From an uncultured Fibrobacter sp. (lineage in GTDB: Bacteria > Fibrobacterota > Fibrobacteria > Fibrobacterales > Fibrobacteraceae), in assembly GCF_947166265.1 (NCBI RefSeq), contig NZ_CAMVDO010000008.1, positions 62,001 through 126,000 on the forward strand: a stretch of 64,000 bases of DNA, read 5' to 3'. The position numbers and the translations under genes were made by a program. Below are positions 16,438 to 25,800 of this stretch, in pieces; within the stretch, counting starts at the first letter, position 1; each line of letters starts with the position of its first letter. The notes under the pieces were generated by a model. It was not told the origin of the DNA. It did not search any database and saw only the letters and a list, made by a program, of their open reading frames with translations.

Positions 16438-19400
16438 CTATTCCACGTTCACGCGGAGTGTACGGCGGTTAACCCGCACAACGTAACTGCCCGGTCGAGA
16501 GAGTTCGATTCGACGAGTTCCATTCGTCACGACATCCTGTGCCACAAGGACCCCCTGAACATCGTAGACCATCACCTTCGAACCGATTTTCGCTCCCGAG
16601 ATTTCAAGGGCACGGCCACTCGTTGCCACGGTAAAGCCCACAGACCTAGATTCCGGTAAGCCGGTAGCGGCATCCACGAACGTTGCCGTATAAACACCGT
16701 CCTTCAGCTGCCACTTATCGAAGGTATAGGTCACCTGACCCTTCTTGTAGTTTTCAGGAATGACTCCCGCCAAGGCGCGGTCAATCGTCTTTTCGGCAGA
16801 GCCAGAATAAATCACGACGATTTCACCCGTTTCTCCACGAGCATCATCGTAGCGGATTGTCTTCTGGAACAGCGGGTACACATCCTTGTCGCCGTAATCG
16901 GTGGCAAGCATCGCCTTGTAGCGCTCACCCAGGCCATTCTTCTTCTGGTACCATCCCTTGAATTCCCAAGTGGAATCACCCTTGATGTAACCCGACGGAA
17001 GCATTGTCACCTTCCCATAGGTATAGCCGTTGAACTCAGCCGTTAAATCTCCTTCTGCAGGCAGGTGGAAGATTACGTCAAACACTCGGGCAATCCTTGC
17101 GAAAGTCGGTTCGTAGACATCTGTCGAGTCATTCCGCACAAACTTTTCGAATTCGTAGGTATATGTGCTATCCGCATCCTTCACCGGCAACACACGAATG
17201 GAATCGCCACCTTGCTTCGGAAGGGCTTCCTCGATTTTCGATTCAATAATCGAATCCGTATCGGTTATCCGGATCACCACGTAGACCGTATCCGTTTCCT
17301 TGTCACCATACTTCACTATAATCTTTACAGATTTTGCAACACCTTCAAATTCTGGAACATGCCAGCCTTCGGGTTGTTTTTCCTTCCAATGAAGGACGAA
17401 CGTAGAATCTTCGGTTTCAGCCTTCGACGGAACAACCTTTCCGGACTGTTCCAGGAATTCGCCAATCTTTTGATCCAGTTTTTCCTGCGTATTCACATCG
17501 ACAACAAAGAACATTGTCGATATCGTATCCGCAGCACCATCGCCATACTTAATGACATATTCACGGCTTCTTTCGGCAGCGGTAAATCCCGGTTCGTAGT
17601 ACGAAGTCTTTTCGTTCTTGTGCCAGGTACTATTAAACGTGAACGTCTGTTCTTCCGTCGACTTCTTGGTCGGAGTCGGAATAGCCGGAACATGCGACTT
17701 GATAGCGGCATTGATTTTCTGGTTCACCTTGGCATCGTTATCGGTCACATGAATTTCCACATGAATCGTATCGGTAGCCTTTTTACCATACTTCACCACA
17801 ATGGTATCTTTCTTGACAATGCCCACAATGACAGGTTCATAGCGAGTAGAATCCTCTGCACTCTGTTTCCAGCCATCAAGAACGTAGGTGGAATCGTCAT
17901 CTTCAGTAACCTTGGGCGGCAGCGGGATTTTCGGCTTATGCTTTGCAAGCGTATCGGAAATGACCTTGCTTATGTCATCCTCGGAATCCAGCGTTTTCAC
18001 CTTCACCCAAAGGGTATCACTTGGACCACCGCCATAGGCCACCACGATATCCTTGATTTTTGCAACCGGAGTAAATTCAGGCACATAATGCTTGTCGGAA
18101 TCCTTTTTCCAGTTCGAGAAAACGTAGCTGGAATCCTTGTGCGGATTCGTCTTTTCCGGCTGGAGAGGCGGATCGAAGCTTGCCATGGTCGAATCAATCT
18201 TTCTTGCGATTTCTTCTTCGCTATCCGTCACCTTAATCACCACGTCGACCGATTTGCCCTTTGCGTAGGCAACGACAACCGTATCATCCTTGACTTCCGA
18301 CGAGAATATAGGATTGTAACAAGTCTTGCAAGCCGGATCTTTCTCCCATTCCTCGAAAGTATAGACGGAATCCTGATGCGGGTCCGTAGGCACAGGAACA
18401 ATTTTCGGTTCCTTACTTGCCAGGGTCGAATCGATTTTCCTTGTACGTTCATCTTCGTCATCGGTCCTATCAACGATTACCTTGACGGAATCTTCGGGGC
18501 CCACCACAGCGACAATCGTATCTTTCTTGACGGTCATGATAAAGTCCGCACGATAGACCTCATCATTTTCCGGATCCATTACCCAAGTTCTAAACTCATA
18601 GTCATAATTCGCATTGCGAGGATACGGCTCAGGAGTCACACCTTCTACCTCCGCTTGCGCCTGAATCTTTTCTATCACCAGGTTTTCATCGTCGGTCACA
18701 AGGACATCGACCCAGAAATATTTGGTCTTACTTGCGTAAATAACCTTGAGTTCCTTCTCCTTCACTTCGCTCTTAAACAGAGGCACGTAAGCACCGTCCG
18801 TATCCTTTTCCCACTTCTGTGCGAACGTATACGTAGAATCCCAAGTTTCGGTCTTAGTCGGAAGCGGAATTCTCGGATTGTGGTTATTCAAACCATTGAC
18901 AATCGCCTTGTTCAAAAGCGAATCGTTACGCGTAACCGGCACATTGACCTTCAAATGAATCGTATCGTTTGGAGTTTCACCATATCTCACAACAATTTCA
19001 GTCTGCTTGACTAAGGATTCGAACTCAGGTTCATACCAATCCTTGTCTTCATTGTAATGCCACTTGTTACGGTAAGTATTGAAGGCATACGTAGAATCTT
19101 CGCTGTCGCCCCTGCGCGGCAAAACTTCACCAAGCTCATCGCTCAGCGAATCAAGCGAATTTTTCACCTGCTTTCGAAGACATAGCGGAGACTTTTCCAG
19201 ATCTTCTGTTTCGGGGCAATTGACAAGGACGACCTGAACGGTATCCGTTTCGCCATCACCATACTTGGCAGCAACGACAGGATACCCCGTCAACTTACCA
19301 TTGACAGTCTTGACATTCTCATACGATGCCGTGACATCTTCGTCATTAGAATTTTTAATCACATACGAGAGAATCTCATTTTCAGAAGAGCCTCTTCCCG

Positions 19401-22400
19401 TCACAGAGCCTTCAATCACGACCTGAATGTAGTCGCCCTCCGCAAGGACGTCCGGAGTGAAGGTAAATCCCGGATCCGTAAGGACAGCGTCCTTACCGTT
19501 GCCCTGGGCAACGGAATTCGCCGTGATCGTCAGAGTTTTCTTAATCGGATTCACGACAAGGCCACCGTCAATCACGTTGAACTTGACCTGTTCAAAATCC
19601 GTCAAGCCTTTGTCCTCAAACTGAGTCACATCAAGTCCCATCGGATACGTTCCCGCCGACGTCGCCTCCACAACGCTATTTCCGTTGAACACAAAGTCCG
19701 TCAGCGAATAGCCCTCATGGTCTATAGAAACATCGTAACCCGACACACTGTGTTTGACACCATCATAGTCAACAGTCTGTTGGTGACCTCTAATGGTTAC
19801 CGTAACAATCTTTGCATCGGCAACTTCGATATAGCCGTCACTTACATCAAACTCTACATCAAAATTACCATCTACATTTTCAAGTTTCGAAGCAAGATTC
19901 ATAAATTTTTTGCCTACAGTTTCTAGGCTCACCGAGGCCGACATACCTTTTTTCAGCTTTACATTCGACACATCGTAAAGAGGATCGGATGCACTCACAA
20001 CCGTATAGCCTTCAGACACATACACGTGGGAACCCTCTTCGACCTTGACACTCGTTTTCTTACCTTCAACCACAACCGTGACCGGCCGCTTTTCAATTAT
20101 CAGCTTTGCAGTTGTTTTTGCTGTATCCGTATAATTCGGGTTAGTCGCCCTTACATTGATAGTGTAGGTTCCAGCATCCGTCCGAGTGAGGTCGCCCAAA
20201 TTCTTAGTCCAATTTTTTTCATCATCCTTGACATCATCCTTGAACTGATACTCACAATTTGTTGAACCAGTCTTTGCTTCCGGTGTTTCACATTCGTGCG
20301 TATTCGCATGGGATTCTCCATCGTACTCAACGGTTTCATTTTTAAGTGTAACCGTAAACGACTTTGCCGGTGTAATAGTCAACTTGCCCGGAGTGGTCGT
20401 TATCGCGTAATCCATCGTAACGTCATTTTCTTCAGCATCCTTAATAACGGCAGATTCTGCCGGAGTAATCACGCCATCGTACTCACCCACATCGGTGCCA
20501 GCGGCACTATAAACGACATCATCATGCGTATGACCAGCAACCAAGCCCTTGCCCGAAACAGTCATATCAGTCAAGGCAATTTCTTCGCCCGTATAAGTCA
20601 AAGTTTGCGTTTTACCCGTAAACGAAAGTGGTCTCGGATTGATCTTGATGATTCCATAATTCGGTTCAATCTTGAAGGAATCCGTTACAATTACGCCATC
20701 ACTGTTCTTGATGACCAACTGGTCACAAGTTGCTTCGACCTCGCCTTCAGCCACGTGAGTTACAGAAACAGTAGATGCAGCCTCAGCTGTATAATCAACA
20801 CCTTTTGGGAAAGTTACAGTAATTTCCGACGGATCCACAACAAGCGGAGTGCCATCGAAAACCTTAGATTTATTCTTAGTCGTCACCGTGACCGTAATCT
20901 GTTCCCACATGGCATAGAATGCAGTATCGCCATAAGGCGCATTCGGTTTGAAGCTAGTTACCGTCTTGGGACAATTCTCTGTTACATCCGTAGTGCACCA
21001 GCCCTTAAATATATAGCCATCCTTGGTTGGTGTTTTGAACTTAATTTCTGCAGAATCAAGATTATAAGATAAAACCGGCGTTTCAGAGAATTTTCCGCCA
21101 TTCAAAACATAATCAATTGTATAGTCTTGGAGCTTCCAATGCGGATAAAGATCCAGGTTAGCCTTGTCCGAATACACAGCATCAAAGTCATAATCTATAT
21201 CGCCATTCAATGTTTTAGACCAACCATCCTGTACACGACCAATGGCCGTAAAGGTTTCGTTTCGCAAATTTATAGGCGTATCATAATCTTTTGCATCTTT
21301 AACAATCGCTTCTTTAGCAAATTCATCTGGGGTATAAGTGATTATATACGTAGTCCTTGCCCAATTTGCATATAACGTTAGTTTTTCGGCCATATCATTG
21401 ATATGTGAAATCGGAGTATCAAAGGTTTCGTCAAGGAACCAGCCTTCAAAGTCATAGCCTTCTCTAGACGGGCGCAAAAGACTCAAATCTATAGTTGTAT
21501 CAACATTATAGGTTTTCGGATAGTCGGCAGGATTATAAGTAGCGTCCTTCAAATTTTCATAAAGAATAGCATAGATATTTCGAGTCCACTTCGCATAAAC
21601 TTTGCTATTCTTTGTGATTTGCACCTTGTCAAATTCAAATTTCTTCGTACAAGCAAGGTCTTCATACCATCCACCAAAAGTATATCCTTTTTCTACGAGT
21701 TCACCGGGGTCAGTAGCCAATTCATTATCAAGAATATGCTGTGCCTCAGGTGCAACACCATGGCCCTGCACATCAAACGAAACGGTGAAAGTCGGAGCTA
21801 TTGTCCACGACGCAGAAAAAGATGACTCCTTTGTTGCATTACCGATTGTCTGTACCGGATTTCCTTGAGAATCCTTCCAACCGGCAAAGTAATACTTAAT
21901 TCCATTTTCCATATACTCCGTAGGAAGGTCAAAGTCAATCGTAATAGGTTCACCTTCTTCTATCCAGATTTCTTTTTGCTGCGTAGCCGGTTCGCCAGGG
22001 AAAAATCCCGGCTTGGAACTGAACGTTATTTTATAAGCATCTTTCCAATAGGCATAAACCGTGGTTGGCTTATATACTTTGCCAAGATTTCCCGGTTCTC
22101 CATTTTTACTTAAAGACCAATTTTTCCCAAACACATTTGAATCTGATGCGGGAATAGGATCATCGATTCCCTGTGAAGTTATTGGATCTTCTAGATACAA
22201 TTCCTTACTTCTTGTTGTAGCTCCGCCAGAAAACGAGCCTTCATTAGCATCAAAAGTAATCACATAAAGAGTCCTTCCCTTTGAATCCTTTGTCACACCT
22301 TGGTTTGTTATGTTTGTGTGTTTACTCCAAATGTTAGTCTTTGCACCCGTACAACTACCATTGTTCCATGTTCCCTTATTGAGCAAACAGACATACTCTT

Positions 22401-23607
22401 CTTGGTTCACGACCGAATTGCCGACACCGGTATTATCCCCTTCAACAGCGCCCCCTTTTTCAACAGAACCAACGCCACTAGCTGCAGCATCACTATCATA
22501 ATAACCTTCGGTAATGTTAGCTTTACTACTCACCAAACCGATAAGGCCTCCCGTGGCACCACTAGTGCCCGTATTTTGCAGCAGGCTTCCGTCGTATACG
22601 CTCGATTCAAACTTAACCGTTCCAGATTTGACGCGTCCCACAAGACCACCGACAAAAGCTCTATCACCGGCAACCTTAATTGTAGCGACACTCAAGGTAT
22701 TCTTGATTGTTCCGCCAAAAGCTGTACCCACTATACCACCAACAGCCTGCCCCTTTTTATAGGTATCTACAGAACCCGACACATAACAGCCCTCAATCGT
22801 ACCAGAAGGCATCCAGCCTACGATAGCGCCTGTACTCACAAAGCTGTTGTCACTGATTAAATAGTCTTGCACCTGACCATGAGCCTGAATATCTACGTTA
22901 TCCAAAACAACATTTTTTACCGTCCCCGAAATCGTTCCAAACATGCCGACATTTTGTCCATAAATATAAGCCTTACTTTCAAGGTATTCGCTATGAACAG
23001 AAAGATTAGAAATGGTGACCCCGTTACCGTCAAAAATACCCGCGTACCTTATGGCACCCGTACCTGCAGCAATCGGGATAAACGGTTTTCCTCCCATGTC
23101 CAGGTAGGGAGCCGACACAAAGGCATTAAAAGCAACCCCAACCTCTTTACCAGAATTCGATTTCAAAATCGCTAAAGTCACCCTAATGGCATCTTCTTTG
23201 GACACAGAAAAAATGTTTTTCGCAATGGCTTGGGCCCGAGTTATTTTTGCAACACTGTCTTCAATGGCCGAGATTTCCTCCATACCGTCAATATACAGGT
23301 TCGCAATGGTCTTGCTCATTTCAACGGAAACAGTATCTTTGTAAGTGTTTAGCCATGTCCGCAAATCTTTCATTAAGAAAGTTTCCGCCTGTTGCATAGC
23401 CGCATACGTATTCACCGTATCCGAAAACCACGCCAAGTTTTTTTCATTCTCAATGACAAAATAGTGCTTGCCCTTAATTACCGTATCTTTTTCCACTTTT
23501 TGGGTGGAGGTGCCATCCCAGGCAGCCATAGCAGAACCAATCCCCAGCGCACACACGAGCAGGGATACCAAGCGGACGAACGAAAACTTCTGAATAGCCT
23601 TATCCAT
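16438..23607 (-). CDS. giant secreted repeat protein (GLUG, InlB_B, MBG and a novel ~80-aa repeat)
   Basis: A 2389-residue extracellular protein. The ATG at 23607 has AAAGGA upstream; a signal peptide ends at SAMAAW (about residue 30). In order: a helical stretch to about 170; GLUG-like beta-helix units (about 185-360; IFDGNGVTISNL, VGGIVG, VGGLVGR); InlB/Listeria-Bacteroides beta-grasp repeats (about 450-900; GYTFGGWYEDLACT, VYAKW); MBG-like Ig-type modules (about 905-1445; KVFDGTPL, ITPAKSFTVTL, DAGTYTINV); then about nine units of 78-85 residues with the pattern YG-x-TDTI-x-V-x-TD ... IPxP ... DSTYTFxxW ... YxPxF (about 1446-2300). It ends with a C-terminal domain of about 55 residues (VMVYDVQGVLVAQ ... 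SYVVRVNRR) shared with other secreted proteins here, likely a secretion sorting signal. No catalytic domain seen; probably a stalk-like adhesin. Confidence 0.85.
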   Translation of the reverse strand: MDKAIQKFSFVRLVSLLVCALGIGSAMAAWDGTSTQKVEKDTVIKGKHYFVIENEKNLAWFSDTVNTYAAMQQAETFLMKDLRTWLNTYKDTVSVEMSKTIANLYIDGMEEISAIEDSVAKITRAQAIAKNIFSVSKEDAIRVTLAILKSNSGKEVGVAFNAFVSAPYLDMGGKPFIPIAAGTGAIRYAGIFDGNGVTISNLSVHSEYLESKAYIYGQNVGMFGTISGTVKNVVLDNVDIQAHGQVQDYLISDNSFVSTGAIVGWMPSGTIEGCYVSGSVDTYKKGQAVGGIVGTAFGGTIKNTLSVATIKVAGDRAFVGGLVGRVKSGTVKFESSVYDGSLLQNTGTSGATGGLIGLVSSKANITEGYYDSDAAASGVGSVEKGGAVEGDNTGVGNSVVNQEEYVCLLNKGTWNNGSCTGAKTNIWSKHTNITNQGVTKDSKGRTLYVITFDANEGSFSGGATTRSKELYLEDPITSQGIDDPIPASDSNVFGKNWSLSKNGEPGNLGKVYKPTTVYAYWKDAYKITFSSKPGFFPGEPATQQKEIWIEEGEPITIDFDLPTEYMENGIKYYFAGWKDSQGNPVQTIGNATKESSFSASWTIAPTFTVSFDVQGHGVAPEAQHILDNELATDPGELVEKGYTFGGWYEDLACTKKFEFDKVQITKNSKVYAKWTRNIYAILYENLKDATYNPADYPKTYNVDTTIDLSLLRPSREGYDFEGWFLDETFDTPISHINDMAEKLTLYANWARTTYIITYTPDEFAKEAIVKDAKDYDTPINLRNETFTAIGRVQDGWSKTLNGDIDYDFDAVYSDKANLDLYPHWKLQDYTIDYVLNGGKFSETPVLSYNLDSAEIKFKTPTKDGYIFKGWCTTDVTENCPKTVTSFKPNAPYGDTAFYAMWEQITVTVTTKNKSKVFDGTPLVVDPSEITVTFPKGVDYTAEAASTVSVTHVAEGEVEATCDQLVIKNSDGVIVTDSFKIEPNYGIIKINPRPLSFTGKTQTLTYTGEEIALTDMTVSGKGLVAGHTHDDVVYSAAGTDVGEYDGVITPAESAVIKDAEENDVTMDYAITTTPGKLTITPAKSFTVTLKNETVEYDGESHANTHECETPEAKTGSTNCEYQFKDDVKDDEKNWTKNLGDLTRTDAGTYTINVRATNPNYTDTAKTTAKLIIEKRPVTVVVEGKKTSVKVEEGSHVYVSEGYTVVSASDPLYDVSNVKLKKGMSASVSLETVGKKFMNLASKLENVDGNFDVEFDVSDGYIEVADAKIVTVTIRGHQQTVDYDGVKHSVSGYDVSIDHEGYSLTDFVFNGNSVVEATSAGTYPMGLDVTQFEDKGLTDFEQVKFNVIDGGLVVNPIKKTLTITANSVAQGNGKDAVLTDPGFTFTPDVLAEGDYIQVVIEGSVTGRGSSENEILSYVIKNSNDEDVTASYENVKTVNGKLTGYPVVAAKYGDGETDTVQVVLVNCPETEDLEKSPLCLRKQVKNSLDSLSDELGEVLPRRGDSEDSTYAFNTYRNKWHYNEDKDWYEPEFESLVKQTEIVVRYGETPNDTIHLKVNVPVTRNDSLLNKAIVNGLNNHNPRIPLPTKTETWDSTYTFAQKWEKDTDGAYVPLFKSEVKEKELKVIYASKTKYFWVDVLVTDDENLVIEKIQAQAEVEGVTPEPYPRNANYDYEFRTWVMDPENDEVYRADFIMTVKKDTIVAVVGPEDSVKVIVDRTDDEDERTRKIDSTLASKEPKIVPVPTDPHQDSVYTFEEWEKDPACKTCYNPIFSSEVKDDTVVVAYAKGKSVDVVIKVTDSEEEIARKIDSTMASFDPPLQPEKTNPHKDSSYVFSNWKKDSDKHYVPEFTPVAKIKDIVVAYGGGPSDTLWVKVKTLDSEDDISKVISDTLAKHKPKIPLPPKVTEDDDSTYVLDGWKQSAEDSTRYEPVIVGIVKKDTIVVKYGKKATDTIHVEIHVTDNDAKVNQKINAAIKSHVPAIPTPTKKSTEEQTFTFNSTWHKNEKTSYYEPGFTAAERSREYVIKYGDGAADTISTMFFVVDVNTQEKLDQKIGEFLEQSGKVVPSKAETEDSTFVLHWKEKQPEGWHVPEFEGVAKSVKIIVKYGDKETDTVYVVIRITDTDSIIESKIEEALPKQGGDSIRVLPVKDADSTYTYEFEKFVRNDSTDVYEPTFARIARVFDVIFHLPAEGDLTAEFNGYTYGKVTMLPSGYIKGDSTWEFKGWYQKKNGLGERYKAMLATDYGDKDVYPLFQKTIRYDDARGETGEIVVIYSGSAEKTIDRALAGVIPENYKKGQVTYTFDKWQLKDGVYTATFVDAATGLPESRSVGFTVATSGRALEISGAKIGSKVMVYDVQGVLVAQDVVTNGTRRIELSRPGSYVVRVNRRTLRVNVE

Positions 23608-23827
23608 AAGCAATCCTTTGCCGAGAAATCAATTTCTGGACGGCAAAAAACCCAGAAACCGCCTCGGCTTCTTTTTCTCTCTTAAAAATAATTAAAAAAT
23701 TTTTACATGGGTAAGTTTTTTTTATATATTTGGTAAAAAAGGCCTTCACAAAGAAAATTCGTCCATTTCGTTATTTTTTTCTTATTTTACATTATAGAAT
23801 CCGCTTTATGGGAGTCCACGCAAGAAT
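23608..23827. promoter_or_regulatory. divergent promoter region
   Basis: A 220-nt AT-rich gap between the leftward giant protein gene and the rightward barrel gene. For the rightward gene TACATTATAGAATCC at about 23786-23800 looks like a -10 region. No inverted repeat stands out. Confidence 0.35.
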
Positions 23828-24886
23828 ATGACCACTTTTCGAAGAATTTTGACTATCGCAAGCCTACTTTCCGTGCTCGGTTTCGCCCAAGAGACCGCAG
23901 CACCGCAGGCGGCCCCTACCGATTCTACCACCGACAAGGCGGCAGAAACCCCGGCTAGCGTCACTGATTCCGTTGCCACGGTCGATTCCACAGCCGATTC
24001 CACGGCAAGCCTAGCCAAGGACTCGACGGCTGTTCCTGCCGATTCGGCAAAGGCGGTGGCCGCAGTCGATTCTACCAAGGCCGACACCTTGCAGGCAGAT
24101 ACAAGCGACGCCGAACCCGCCTGGGTCAAGCCCCGCAACAAGATCACCTACGCCCAGTACCAGGCCAAGATCAATGCGGGCGCGAAGAAAAAATCGAGAA
24201 CCCTGCACCACGGCCTCACGATTGTCTCGGCAAACTACCATGACGAAAGCTACGGAGACCTGGACCACGGCGCCGACTGGGGAACGGGGCTTGGCATGTA
24301 CTATTTCTACCGCCGCTACTTTGGACACTATGTCGGTTTCCAGGGGCGTCTCGGCGGACTTTACCGCTATTCGCGTTTCGAATTCGACAAGAAATGGACA
24401 AACGGAAGCTTTAAGGACGGAACTGAATACAGCCTAGAACACAACTTCGACCGCAAGTACCACAATTTCGCCGTCGACCTTCCCCTGACCTTAAAGCTCG
24501 GACACCACGTTAAGAAAACGACGGGATTCATTTTCATGAGTGCGACCCTCGACATTACCAAGCCCATTTTCGAGATGGTCGACACCGAGAACTACCTGTA
24601 CCTCAATTCGAATTCCAAGGAATTCAATGCCGAAATGGAGACGATCACAAACGAAGGAAAGAATCCTTTCCCGCTGTACGAAAGTCACCAGACGAACAAG
24701 TTCTTCTATATGGACGACTGGGAAACAAGCGGCTGGCTGGGCTTTGGCGTAGAAAGCAGACTCGTTTCTTTCGAAGTCCAGTTCTTTGGAATCGGAACAT
24801 CCACTAAGGACAACCACAGGTACTACCATCTGGGCCACGATTCCGATATGACATGGCGCATTTTCCTGGACTTCAGCATAAGGTAA
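23828..24886 (+). CDS. outer membrane beta-barrel protein with Ala/Asp/Ser-rich N-terminal tether
   Basis: A 352-residue protein with a short signal (RRILTIASLLSVLGFAQ), then about 70 low-complexity residues rich in Ala, Asp, Ser and Thr (DSTADSTASLAKDSTAVPADS), then a domain starting near residue 100 with alternating strands of aromatic and polar residues (YYFYRRYFGHYVGFQGRLGGLYRYSRFEF) that ends in an aromatic-rich strand, WRIFLDFSIR. This looks like an 8-12-strand outer-membrane barrel. The upstream GGGAG is 13 nt from the ATG, rather far. It is 13 nt before a lipoprotein gene, so the two are probably cotranscribed. The family is not recognised; the tether-plus-barrel layout recurs in the protein at 33819-35333. 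Confidence 0.7.
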   Translation: MTTFRRILTIASLLSVLGFAQETAAPQAAPTDSTTDKAAETPASVTDSVATVDSTADSTASLAKDSTAVPADSAKAVAAVDSTKADTLQADTSDAEPAWVKPRNKITYAQYQAKINAGAKKKSRTLHHGLTIVSANYHDESYGDLDHGADWGTGLGMYYFYRRYFGHYVGFQGRLGGLYRYSRFEFDKKWTNGSFKDGTEYSLEHNFDRKYHNFAVDLPLTLKLGHHVKKTTGFIFMSATLDITKPIFEMVDTENYLYLNSNSKEFNAEMETITNEGKNPFPLYESHQTNKFFYMDDWETSGWLGFGVESRLVSFEVQFFGIGTSTKDNHRYYHLGHDSDMTWRIFLDFSIR

Positions 24887-24899
24887 TCGGGGGCATATC

Positions 24900-25748
24900 A
24901 TGACACAGAAAAACTTTATGTTCAAGACAATCGCTTTTGCATTCCTTTTTGCGACCGCACTCCAGTTTACGGCGTGTGGCGACAACCCGATTGAAGTGGA
25001 AAACGGAAAGGACTTCGACTTTGGCAAGCAAGAAATCAAGCTGGCCCTAGACAGTGTCGCCTCGATGCGTAACAAGGTCGATTTCTACCAGTGCATGCAG
25101 GAAAATACCGCTATTTCAAACGAGAAAACGCGCAAGGCCCGCTGTGAAACCTTTATCAAAAAATACTCCGGAGACACGGACATTTCGATTATCATCAAGA
25201 TGGTGTCTGATACCGTGAACTATAGCGACAAGGGTGACTATACCCGCATACAGCCGGGCAGTTCAAGCAGCGCAAACAGTTCCAGTTCCGAAGCCATCAA
25301 GGATACCACGGCGCACTACCTGACCGTCAACAAGAACCTGAACATTACGCTTACAAGCTACAAGCAATTGGCAGACAGCATCAGCTCGACCGAAAAAGTC
25401 GGCGATCCTGAAATCCGCTTTATCGTCAGAACCTTTATCGAAGGCGACTCCTCGGGTTACGAACCGCTGACCGCCCTTGTACTGGACACCCTGAACGTAA
25501 AGAAATGGAGCGGCAAAAAGGCGGCGACCGTACTCATTCCGCGCGGCATCGACCAGATTGAAATCTGCCCCATCGTTATCGAGCAAAACGAACTTAAAGA
25601 CCAATTCAAAAACGAGACGGTTCTAAAGGACGAGTGCCTCATGGTCAAGAAGATTGGACTTATCAAGGATATGGAAACGACCTCACAGACGACCTCAAAT
25701 GAGAAAGTCGAAATCAAGTGGGATTGGTTCCTCTACGAAGTCGAATAA
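24900..25748 (+). CDS. hypothetical lipoprotein
   Basis: A 282-residue lipoprotein with lipobox FTAC (Cys26, in LQFTACGDN). The mature part has a segment with CMQENTAISNEKTRKARCETF, a pair of Cys likely to form a disulfide, then a short Ser-rich linker (SSSSANSSSSE, about residues 120-132) and a C-terminal domain of about 145 residues that ends in a beta-strand, VEIKWDWFLYEVE. GGGGG precedes the ATG. It is the second gene after the tethered barrel and ends at a strong terminator, so the pair may work together in the outer membrane. No known family recognised. Confidence 0.75.
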   Translation: MTQKNFMFKTIAFAFLFATALQFTACGDNPIEVENGKDFDFGKQEIKLALDSVASMRNKVDFYQCMQENTAISNEKTRKARCETFIKKYSGDTDISIIIKMVSDTVNYSDKGDYTRIQPGSSSSANSSSSEAIKDTTAHYLTVNKNLNITLTSYKQLADSISSTEKVGDPEIRFIVRTFIEGDSSGYEPLTALVLDTLNVKKWSGKKAATVLIPRGIDQIEICPIVIEQNELKDQFKNETVLKDECLMVKKIGLIKDMETTSQTTSNEKVEIKWDWFLYEVE

Positions 25749-25764
25749 ATTTCTCTTAAGACGC

Positions 25765-25800
25765 AAAGGTCCCGGAGCTTTAGCTCCGGGACCTTTCTTT
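25765..25800 (+). terminator. strong bidirectional-looking terminator
   Basis: A 15-bp perfect stem, AAAGGTCCCGGAGCT / AGCTCCGGGACCTTT, with a TT loop (25765-25796), followed by CTTTT. It ends the barrel-lipoprotein operon and, with A-rich sequence on its left, could also serve the convergent helicase gene whose stop is at 25800. Confidence 0.9.

Noticed and set aside
17065-19014. 649-codon frame antisense to the giant repeat protein
   Set aside because: Arises from repeated coding units on the opposite strand; basic Ile/Arg/His-rich translation without domains.
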